Shown here piece by piece: positions 50,937 through 61,760 of a DNA stretch of 64,000 bases. Source of the DNA: Trichoplax adhaerens (taxonomy: Eukaryota; Placozoa; Uniplacotomia; Trichoplacea; Trichoplacidae); assembly GCF_000150275.1 (NCBI RefSeq), contig NW_002060945.1, forward strand, positions 5,322,123 through 5,386,122, read 5' to 3'. The position numbers were made by a program, and so were the translations under genes. The notes under the pieces are model-generated. The model was given only the letters and a program-made list of their open reading frames with translations, had not been told where the DNA came from and searched no databases. Every line of letters starts with the position of its first letter. Within the stretch, counting starts at the first letter, position 1.

Positions 50937-53900
50937 TTATACTAATAAAACAGCATTAATGCAACCATCATTTTCTGGATTATTCGTTACTTGCGCATAT
51001 TTGCCTATATACGAGTACATGCAAGCACAATCATCATGAGTAGGAGATAGGCAAGTAAGGTTGTTAAAATAACTAAAGAATTGCAAATTCTGTAAATCTG
51101 TTTTGCTGATATATGCGTATGTTTACTCACCCCAAACTACTTTACCGCCTTGAGTTACTAAACCGAGTTCACTTACATTGACCTAGTCAATTTGAAGGAA
51201 TAATGAAGTTGTTAAGGATATTACTTACAAATCCTTAATTATATTAATATGCTACAGGCATGATCTGCTAAGTTCGGCTAATACAAAAATATAGATTCTA
51301 TGCGTTGTGTTAAAGCCTATACGGCGTGGTGTTAAATCCATACAAACCTCTACGACAGTTCCTTTGGTGATAACTCCCAATTGGGTAAACATGGGAGATT
51401 GAGGATTCTTTTTGACTCCAATAATTGGAAGGCAAAATGTAGCTTTCAACTAGTAATGGAATTATGTTTTAATAAGTTATTAGTTTTATATATAACTCTA
51501 AACTAGAAGCATTTCTCATTGCAAACTTACTTCAGGATGAGTAACATGAGCTTTCTTAAAACGCAACCCCTACAAGATTAAAAATTGTCCGTTTATGCCT
51601 GATTAATATTAAAGAAAGTTGACAAATACTTATGTGCTAACCAGAACTAGTATACTGTAGATTCTAAAGTTAACTAAAATGAATACCATAGGTCTTATGA
51701 ATCGTTCGAATTTAGCAGGTTTTCTGGTAAAGTTTTCTCCAACATAGCACGCCTTAGTAATCATTCTTTTCCAGCCTTTTTCTGATGTTGTAACGTTGAA
51801 TATGTTTTGAATGGTGATAGCATTAATACATTAATACAGGCGACAATCCTTAAAATAGACAAAACTAAAGAGCACTACGAAGGTAATATATAGAGTAAAT
51901 TAGATATTTTTGATGATTAGTAGCTTACTTCTGCTTTTGCCAGTTCGAAGAACTTTAAATACCTCCTCTTCGCCAACGGCACGCACCTTTGGCAATGGCA
52001 CAGTCCATTTACCCTAACGGTTGTTGAAATAGATCAATTTAGCATTATCGTTATAAGTAGCATTGAAGAACAATGCTAATTAAATGTTTATGGAAAGTAA
52101 ATCTTCTTACAGCCTTCTCTTTCCGCTTCTGCTTAACCATATTACTAAGAATTTTAGCGCGACTTTGGCCTTCTCTGAAGTGATATACAGTACATAATTA
52201 AACTGCTAGAATACTTAGATTTACAAACATAAAATATAGTACGTTTATAACGAAGCAATGAGTTTCGATGCTGAAGTAGTTCTTACCTTTCCAACAGATA
52301 GGCTGGTACAGCACCTTCAGGAACTGCATCTTCTTTCTTTGTTTTGCTTTTCTTCTTTTCATGCATCTTGAGTCTACCATAATAAATGAAGTATTATTTC
52401 TTTGTATGTATATCAACAATTGAGCTATCGATCATAACGTAATATTGTCATACATGCATTGGAACAAATTATCAAGATTTGCTAACAGAGTCTATACTAC
52501 TTGATTTCTATTAATCCGCTATAAATTGAAGTCAACTTACGTCTTTTGCATCTGTACTTTCTCGGAATATCTTTGTTTATGATAAAGCTTAGCTCTAAAA
52601 GTATTGATAGGCAATAAGATTCACTTTACAAATATATAGCAAATGGAGTTTAGCAGCCGGCTGGTAAATGGACATAATATAATAATAATTCAAATTTGAT
52701 CAGATCAGTAGGTATAAGGTGACGTAGATGACTTACTTTATGCCCTTAAGTTTCTTGGCTTTTTGTGCTAAAGCATGGGGTTTCCTAGCTTCTCTTTTCC
52801 GCCTATAAAAGAGTAATAAGATAATTGGAAAATTAAAAAATTTTTAACATACCGCGATAAGTACATTTGATTTATGTTTGGTTATTACTGCGTAGAATTA
52901 TTGCAAGCACCAATTGTGTATCAGCCAATATGAAACAGGTTGGAAAATAATATTATCCCTGGTATCATTACAGTAATTCGGATAAAGTTGAACGAAATCT
53001 AATCTACAGTACTTATTACTTTCAATGCATCTTAAATGACAACAGAATAAATTTACTGTGAGCTACAATCATTATTTCTTATGGATATTATAAGCATACT
53101 GCTAATACTTTGATCATTATACTGTATTAAGTATTGTTGATATAAAGTGTCCTGCTGTACATTTAATACTGTGATGAGTACAGTCGAATATGAAATCGAT
53201 TCTGCTCTCATAGGTAGCACTACCCCTAGTATTATTACAGGTTGTAAAAGTGACTGGAATTTAATCCATTTATGACTTTCTTGATCTCCTATATCTTCAA
53301 TAATAACAGAATAAGGCTGCTATTTAATAGGATCGCCATTTTATAGTGTATTATAAGTATCCTGCTGTATATTAATACTATGATGAGTACAGTTGAGTAT
53401 GAAAGAGATTCTGCTCTGGTACGTAGCACTACCCCTGGCATCATTACTGGTCGTAAAAGTGAATGGAATTTAATCCATTTATCACTTTCTTGATCTCTTA
53501 TATCTTCAATAATAACAGAATAAGGCTACGATTTCATAAGATTGCCATTTTATATTATAAATATCCTGCTGTATATTAATACTATGATGAGTATCGTTAC
53601 TGGTCGTAAAAGTGACTGGAATTTAATCCATTTATGACTTTCTTGATCTCCTATATCTTCAATAATAATAGAATAAGGCTACGATTTAATAGGATCGCCA
53701 TTTTATAGTGTATTATAAGTATCCTGCTGTATATTAATACTATGATGAGTACAGTTGAGTATGAGAGAGATTCTGCTCTGGTACGTAGCACTACCCCTGG
53801 CATCGTTACTGGTCGTAAAAGTGAATGGATTTCAATCCATTTATGACTTCCTTCGTCTCCTATATCTTCAATAATAACAGAATAAGGCTACTATTCCATG

Positions 53901-54188
53901 CAATTGCTATTTTTATAGACTACTATAAGAGAATTTTGGTATTTTGATCGTCTTTGTCATGTTCAAGGACACTCGCTTAGCTCGAACACGCTGTACAACA
54001 CTTACATTCTTTCAAAGTGATCCAAACGTTGGCCATGGCGTTTCCTGGCCAATTCGATATATTCATTTTGAGGCTAGAAGAATTATGCAGTCATGATATT
54101 CATGCAAGAATAAATTGAACCATCATCTATACAGCCATTATGATATAATGATAGAATAGTAACTGAATATGGATACTTTACTCACCAT
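50937..54188 (-). CDS. NSA2: NSA2 ribosome biogenesis factor
   Basis: Twelve exons in transcript order (54186-54188, 54006-54073, 52737-52802, 52541-52594, 52287-52373, 52111-52174, 51929-52013, 51687-51781, 51531-51569, 51348-51449, 51131-51182, 50937-51004) give 260 aa, exactly the human length. NSA2 is a nucleolar factor related to ribosomal protein S8e, needed for 27S pre-rRNA processing and 60S subunit assembly. The N-terminus '[12 protein letters not shown]' leads into a long basic helix ('[19 protein letters not shown]'). The C-terminal S8e-like barrel follows ('[17 protein letters not shown]', '[19 protein letters not shown]', '[14 protein letters not shown]'). Exon 1 codes for the start methionine alone (ATG|GTGAGT). 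Intron 2 (1.2 kb) holds a hairpin-bearing tandem repeat. IDNK starts divergently about 1 kb away. Confidence 0.96.
53140..53905. repeat. Tandem repeat of about 205 bp with an internal hairpin, 4 copies
   Basis: The word CCTGCTGTA starts copies at 53151, 53361, 53565 and 53723. Copies 1, 2 and 4 are about 204-210 bp; copy 3 has lost about 50 bp. Each keeps 'tactatgatgagta', 'ctggtcgtaaaagtg' and 'tatcttcaataata'. Each also has an inverted repeat: in copy 2 at 53456-53488, AAAGTGA-ATGGA pairs with TCCAT-TTA-TCACTTT; in copy 4, at 53824-53841, AATGGATT pairs perfectly with AATCCATT. The array lies within NSA2 intron 2. Confidence 0.88.
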
Positions 54189-55174
54189 GGTGTTCAATAT
54201 TCAAGTCGGTCTAAGGTCAAGTCCAAAAGAAATAGTCTGTATACTCTAGTATCGTTTACCTTTATACAACAACTCATACAATGGATATATAATTGTCGAT
54301 TTTATACAGGAATAGTAGACAATCTACAGTGATTTCAATCGATGATTTAAGGTAGATTCTACTGGAAGATGGAGAAGAATTAATGGAACAGCCAAGTCGC
54401 AATGGAGGCAGTGCTTCCAGCTTGCCACGTTATTTCGCAAGTGAGCTACAGTTGCCAACGAATTTTGACTACTACGGTATTGCTCTTGACTAGTGTTTGG
54501 TCACCACTACTCAAGATCGTCCTCGTTCAGCTCATCTTTTAGCGTCATCGTTGATTGCATTCTTGCCGCTGCACTCGGTAACTATGGTACTCAATCATTG
54601 CTCTACTTCCATACTGTACTGTATTAGGAGTACGCCGGTCGGTAGGTTGACTTCAAGGGTAATCCTAAGGCCGATAGGTCAAATGTAAGCCTCGCCATAC
54701 TAAGTCAAGTACTAGTCTCTATCATGGATAAAGTGCCATACAGTACGCTACAATTCTCCACAACTTCTGGTGTCTAGTCAATACACTATATTTGTACCAA
54801 GACGGTCGTTGGAGCTCCATCCTCTAAACTATAAGTATATGTATAATTATATCTATCTACATACGTAACAATAAATAGAGTAAGATATAGACGTAGATAG
54901 TCCTGGATAAACTACGTATTGTATAATATTGTATGAAGACGATCGTTCCTGCTAGTTGAAACTAGCATTCTCCATTTTCGAGGCGATACAGAGATAGATA
55001 TTAACACCCGATGAAGACGTAAATCGAAGATAGGCGAAAGTATTGATCGCATATCTTAGAGGAATATCTTGCAATCGACTCTGCATATTGTTGGGTAGAT
55101 CGTACGGTATATCTTGGAAGGATACTGGATGACAGTTACAAGCTGCAGATTCGGTATTCTACAAATCTTCCACA
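54189..55174. promoter_or_regulatory. Shared upstream region of NSA2 (-) and IDNK (+)
   Basis: This gap separates two divergent start codons and is locally less AT-rich, fitting a bidirectional promoter. It carries 'atactgtactgtat' near 54613. An open frame from 54497 lacks an ATG and is not credited. No TATA box was found near either start. Confidence 0.4.
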
Positions 55175-56449
55175 ATGATTTTTATCGTTATGGGTGTAAG
55201 CGGATGTGGCAAGTACGTATAAATTACGAATAGAATAAGCTAATTTATAATTTAGTAACAGGTCTTGATTTGCATTTGGCCTCATAAGCCTCCATTATGG
55301 TCCAACAAAGTTACTTTTGCTTAATGTATATTCATTGTGCTGCCTTGAGCAATCTGAGTTCTACAACTTAGCAAAGAATTCATTTTTCTTTCTATAGGAC
55401 TACTATAGGTAAAGCGTTAGCAAAGAAGGTAATAGACATTATGAATCAAGTTTGCTCAATACAGTACTGTATATATATATATGTTCAGTAATACCCTATA
55501 TTTGCAATATTGCTATAATTTACAATACTTAATGCATTTTAATCTCTTAAATGTAATTACGTAAAGTACCATACTAGTGTTTTGAGAAGGGTACTTTTTA
55601 TATTGTAGTCTATTGATGATGATTCGCTACTTTGCCATATACGTGTATGTAGATAGGATGCCTCTTTGCCGATGCTGATGATTTTCATCCACCGGCAAAT
55701 GTCAATAAAATGAAATCGGGAATACCATTGACTGATCAGGTATCCTATCCTAGATGATATTACCACCTTTTTACACGTTAACAAATTAAACAACATGATT
55801 GCAACTCCAATTTTCTGTATCCGAATTGAATTTTTTACAAATTAAAACGCTACTAATGTTGTTTTCATATGATACTTTAATTTTATAGTCATTTATGATA
55901 TTCAATTATGCGTACATATTCATCATTTTGCATGATTTAATCACTACATTTAGGATCGTACTCCTTGGTTACAAACGCTCAATAGACTAATCCAAGAGTA
56001 AATTATGATCTTATAAATTTTGATTTTAGGGTTTATAAAATCAATATTAACTAGGTGTTTGTATAATATAATTTCTACATTATCTTAAGCTAATGGTAAA
56101 ATATAGCTACTCAGCGTACCTTTGTTTAATCTACAGATGGTCTCAGCAACAATTATCTGCCGTTCTAGCATGCTCTGCTTTAAAAAAAAGCTATCGCATG
56201 ATCTTGCTAGGCAATATTGGTTGTGGAAAGATTCGCGTTATTTACTTGAAGGGTTCATTTCAGCTCATCAAGGATAGGATGGTACAAAGAAAGGATCATT
56301 TCATGCCCATAGCCTTGCTACAATCACAATTTGATGCCCTTCAGGAACCTGGTGAAGACGAAAACTACGTTTTTGCTATTTCTATCGATAATGACCCTTC
56401 TACCATCGTACAGTTGATTTGTACGCAAAGTTTCATCAACACGCAGTAA
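55175..56449 (+). CDS. IDNK: Gluconokinase (GntK/IDNK family)
   Basis: Five exons (55175-55212, 55398-55428, 55653-55739, 55954-55997, 56137-56449) give 170 aa, close to the 170-190 aa usual for the family. The enzyme phosphorylates D-gluconate to 6-phosphogluconate, which can enter the pentose phosphate pathway. The N-terminus is a P-loop, 'VMGVSGCGKTT', whose lysine codon is split by intron 1. Next come 'ADADDFHPPANVNKMKSGIP' (substrate site), 'LTDQDRTPWL', 'LACSALKKSYR' and 'RKDHFMPIALLQSQFDALQE', all in the expected order. Exon 2 is only 31 bp. 'ILLGNIGCGKIRVIYLKGSF' replaces the longer loop seen in the human protein. The start ATG opens directly on the P-loop strand, so there is no targeting peptide and the enzyme is probably cytosolic. 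Confidence 0.94.
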
Positions 56450-57869
56450 TTTAATGTACTATAGATAGCTGAAAATTACAAAGCTTTCCATGATAATAAT
56501 ATTTTTAGACATTCAATGATGGCTAATTGGAATTTCATCAATTTTTAAAAAAGTTGAACTTAGCAATCACACACCAACCGTATTAAGTGATCATAGGGTT
56601 GAGAATGACGCACGTTAATCGATATCTAATTTATTATTATCACCGTACTTGACCATACAAAATGTGTATATCATATATACTTTCATTGTTGTAATAATAA
56701 TATAAATTAGTACACGTGCACTTGCAAATATACGCGAATATCAAGTTACGCCTGATATTTTACCAAGTTATGCTATAACAATTGTTTATATGCAAATTCT
56801 ATCACCAAAAGCAGGGAAAGAGTTTATTTTAATTATTATAATTATCAGTTATGTATACTATGTCATTTTATGCACGAAGAAAATGATCCTAATATGAAAT
56901 TATACATTAAAATGAATAAAAATTTCTTAAAAATAAATACACGTAAAGCCTAAATTATAATTAAATAGATATCTTTATAATTAGTTCCTATATTGAATTC
57001 TACAGCAGTTTAATACTTCAATTTGTTATGTTTCTATCAAAAGATTCTTAGAATAGATTGATATACGCGCAAATGTAATGATAATTATTATACATATATA
57101 TATATTATACGAATATATGTACAAATATAACTAGACTTACATTACATACATTAATGAGCCTCATACAATACAGCGACATAAATTTACGTGAAAACAAATA
57201 ATATAATTTCTAGTAGTATACGCAAACATTCAATTTCTCTTAGACGCAATTATAATCATGATCATCAGTGATTACTACAGAAAGGATGAAAATGTAATCG
57301 TAATATAATAATTTCTTTACCATATACATGCTTGAAAATGTGATTATAATTATAACTTATACAGGGCAATGTAGCATATTGAATAATATGACTATTAAAG
57401 GCCTTGTATACATAGCATTAAACGATTACAATTAATAATATTGTGATGACAATCTAACGCTTAACATAAATTAATTACAATATTATGAATCCAATACATG
57501 AAACATGAACTAATGAACTATATTATTCCAATATTTTCAGTTTATATCAAACCGTAACGTAAGACTGTCGTATGCAGAGCTGCTATAGTAATTTATCATG
57601 CATTAGATTATTGTTTATAAACCCATAGAAATATTATTGATATACATAACATTTTGTGATATTGACGGTACATCTTATATCTGCAGCAGTTAAAATTTAA
57701 AATTTTAATATTCTTATTACTATTAAAATTGTTCATGCTTAAAAATACAGAGTAATCAATGATTTACACAGATTCATTATTAGCTATCGTTGCTTATCAC
57801 TTGAGTGAGATTATCGTCTTTGTAGTCACGATAAATTCTTCTAAAAATGAGAAATAATTTCATACGATC
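56450..57869. other. Intergenic DNA between convergent IDNK and paracaspase genes
   Basis: Very AT-rich; no coding signal is visible. It should contain both 3' UTRs. AT microsatellite-like runs occur near 57090-57110. Confidence 0.5.
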
Positions 57870-60800
57870 TCAACCAAATGCATTCCAAATAGTTTCTTTG
57901 ACTTCTTGAAATTCTACAAAATTAGTCCAATTTCGTATCGTACAAATAGGGGGAATACTCATTTTGAGAAATTGTCGAATACGTCGCCCTCCACATTTAC
58001 CGGTGTATATCACTACTTCTATAAAACCACCAGTACCCTAACATTTACAATATCGTTACCAAATTTTTAGTATTTGTGTTATATCAGCATTGAATGGACA
58101 AACATAATCACAACACATGTGTACACGAGTCCACAATGCCATGCAATAGAAGTAATCCATCTATATATGCTATGTTCAAGGAAGATTAAAAATCTTTTAA
58201 TTATTAATGTCTACTGACTTACTCGAATCTTTCTTAAATTTAGAAATCCGGTCGCGTTAATAACTAGATTAGGTACAAATCCCTATATAGCATTATAATT
58301 AATTTTTCAGTATAGCAGAATCGTTATTAAGATTAACCTATTAAATCGATTAAGTGTAGGTATCAAATTTTTTCACTGATACCTGTTGTTTATCAATTAT
58401 GCAGGACTTAACTCTCTCTAGTTTTACGATAGTTTCATCACTCTGAATAAATAATTAATATTTGAAACACAAGCGTATATTAAACAATTGCATTCATAAA
58501 TTAGTTCAATAAATTTACATTAAGAGACTGTAGTTTCTACCTCGATGTTGGTATGAAATCCAACTACGTGTACATCACAGTAATCGACGTTTTCGAGATA
58601 TTTTACCCTAAGTGTCAACAACGCGTCATAAAATTCATCATATGCGAGGGCAGCTTCAATTTCCAACTTTGGATCTCTGATTGAAATCCTTGGTTCGATT
58701 TGATATCCTTAAAAATTACGCAGCGGTGGCATTAGAAATTATATAATTTCATAAGGTAGAAGTATAAGTAGATATAGTTCATGTTTAGATGTACACGTTT
58801 TTATTTTCATAACGAAATCAGTCATACCATGTAACTGGTCCCAGAATATATCAGAAGGAGTTTTTTCTGCCGTTTGTACAACATCATCACACAAGCTCAA
58901 TTCAATGTCTGTCATATTAGAGACATGATAAGGCTCTTGAGATTCATAGTCATTTATTACGTCTGAAATTAACAGAAGCCGTTTTAGTACAATGAACTTT
59001 ATAATTACAATAATTTTACGGAGTTGTTTTAAATCACCTTCCTTTGTTTTCTCAAAAATCTCATCGATAGTCATGTCCATTTGCGTTAAGTAATTCTTTA
59101 AGTGCTTAACGTAGAGTCCGTTGGTATCAAATCCCCTTTCATAAGCCTTAAAACCTCTAATGGTTCAATGTCATTGAATAGCTAGTTAGTCAGGAAACTA
59201 AATATCGCATACTTAATATAATGTAAAATTATTTATTGTATCTTACGAGGAGTAGGCTAAGAAAATATTTTGTCCAATATCCGGTAATCTTTCTTCATAG
59301 TGACCGACATCTGACTCGTGATCCCGAACTCTACTGTAGATAGTAGTGAAATTTGAACCAAATCGAGAGTTACGATAAATAAAAACAATAGCTATCAAAA
59401 AATTAATTGCATTATTCATAAAATTACCTGGAACCACAAGTATCGCAAAGAAACACAATCCATTTAGGATCATTTTTGGCAATCAGATGAATTATATCTG
59501 GAATAGCTAGGTGTTGGCGAGAATCTAGTATTTCTGGCTTGGCATCAATTGGCGTAAAATATCGCTTCTCATTAATGTTCAATCCATGTCCAACCAGGTA
59601 GACAAAAACATAAGAGTCTTTCCTTATTAATCTATTCATCATAGCTAAAGCTGCTTCTGCTTCTTCCAGAGTAACGTCAACCAATGTCATCACTTTAAAA
59701 TCCAACTCAGTCAGTTGTTTGCTCATTACAAGAGCATCATGAAGGCAGTGATTTAATTTTTGCGGATTATACAAGTAATTTTGATTGCACAGAATCAATG
59801 CATACTTCGCAGTAGCTAAAAGTCATACAAGTATTGCAGAAATAATAAAAAAAATTGCAAGATCATCTTACGTCAAAAGTATGATTAAAACAGTAGTATA
59901 AAGAATAGAATATATCCTAACCCATATGCAATGATGGATTATAATATCCATACTCGTCTTCAGCAACTATAATAAGAAATTATATTCACAGTTTAATAAA
60001 CATCTCAATTGGTATACAAAGCAAACAGTAATTTTACAGAGGGACTACGGTTATAAGCTGGGAAAGTACATTACTGGCAGTTCAGAACTGAGAAATACAA
60101 TGGATATGGGTAGTATTCAATTTGATACTTTTACTTTAGCACACTTATAGCTTTGTGAAGGGTCGTGTAAAAATTAACAAATTTTATTTAACATAGACCA
60201 ATATAATTTATTTAATGGTGGATATTTAGCATGACAAAATTATTAATCAGTTATGATAATTGTTAGTATCAATGTCATTAAATTTTAAGTTTAATGTAGA
60301 TCAGCATATTTAATATACCTTTTCGAGGTATGTCAGCAAATTGAGGTAATTTTTGATGGTAATGTCTGCCGGACTCTGCGGGATGTGGGATAGCCTCTGG
60401 AAATCCCACATCTAAGGAATCGGAAGGAGTAGCAGTATTGTTAAAAGGAATAGTTGTATAAAAATATCGATAAATGTCGAATGAGTCGTTAATTTAGGTG
60501 TACGTAGAGTTAAATTACAGATAGCATTATTAATAATTGCTGAGTCTGTAACTATGTCTTACTGTTTATAAAGAGATAATACTCAGAATTTTATGCTATA
60601 AGAATAATGCATGGTTTCATATGCTTACTTTCCTCCGAATTTGAACTTGCTAAGCTATCGTAATCGTAGTGGTCATCTTTGAATGAAGAAAGAATAATAG
60701 TTACTTTGATATCTAATCTTTTCATGAGCCATATGTACATATTGCACTATGATCTGCTTAAAATACCGTACTACACTCTTGTATTTCTACGCTTGCATTC

Positions 60801-61760
60801 ATGACATTATAAAATTGATGATGATTGAGATGTGTTAGCAGAAAGCGTCAAAATGTATATCATGAATTTTATCACTTCCAATGAGCCCTTAAAATTATAG
60901 CATGCTTGCTTTTAGTTCCTAGATTAAACCCTTGCGCCATACTGATGTGAATTGAGCAATAATAAGGTATCGTATGATGAAAGTATTTTTCGTGAATACA
61001 ACTCTAGTAGACAGTCTAGAAGTAACTGGAAATACTATACATGCGGAAGTAATACTAGGGCTGCAAAACTGTTTATTTACTATGTGTAGTAACAGAAAAG
61101 TAAAGGTAGAATGTTAATTCCTTAAGCTATTGCAGCTGATTAATTTTTACTTAATTGATAGGCGATGTATTTTATTACGTGTACACATTCCTGGAAGAGT
61201 AACAATAAGGTATATATTGAATTACTAGGAGTGTATTAACACCATTGGATAAAAATACTAAGATTTACTGCAATAATATTATCGGTTGTATTAATATCTA
61301 ATTGAATTATATATGAAGTATTAGCAAACACGTCAATCTAACCATAATCATCAAAGAGAACTGGATTTCTTCCACTATCGGAAATAAATTCGACGTAGGT
61401 ACTCCGGGAGCGTCTCATGATTTTTCCATTTGACACGATACATAAATACTCTCCGTTGTAAGTATGATCACCATTACGTATTTCTAATTTACTGATATTA
61501 TATTGCGATGCAATGCCATCTTTATACCACTGATATCGAATTACGCCTTCGTTGCTTTGAGCAATGCATTCTAGAGTTAAATTACGCCCTCGATGTATTC
61601 TTATAGGCTTTGATTTTGGCTGGACGGCAAAAATAATAGGATCTAAAAATGTTGAAATGATGTTAAGCAGGGCATAAATAACTTTTTTTACAGGATAGAA
61701 TTTTACATGTAATAGCAACTTAAGACTTTTAGTTACATCTCGTATCACAGTTATCCTCAT
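57870..61760 (-). CDS. MALT1: MALT1-like paracaspase (N-terminus uncertain)
   Basis: Twelve exons in transcript order (61343-61642 or to 61760, 60629-60676, 60319-60411, 59922-59966, 59428-59815, 59247-59333, 59038-59156, 58828-58962, 58541-58707, 58383-58442, 58223-58282, 57870-58037) give 556 aa, or 595 if the ATG at 61760 is used. An Ig-like domain comes first ('LTLECIAQS', 'YQWYKDG', 'YNGEYLCIVSN'), then an acidic linker. The C14-type protease domain follows: 'KYALILCNQNYLYNP', 'LTELDFKVMTL', His in 'VYLVGHG', Cys in 'FLCDTCGS'. MALT1 acids that bind P1 arginine are kept: Asp in 'CLHDAL', Asp in 'LCDTC', Glu in 'GFKAYE'. The last 200 residues, with 'ENVDYCDVHVVGF', correspond to the MALT1 C-terminal Ig3 region. 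MALT1 in vertebrates links antigen-receptor signals to NF-kB; the role here is unknown. No death domain was found; upstream exons may be missing. Confidence 0.88.

Noticed and set aside
54497-54688. Plus-strand open frame between NSA2 and IDNK
   Set aside because: No ATG start and no family motif; it sits in the presumed bidirectional promoter.
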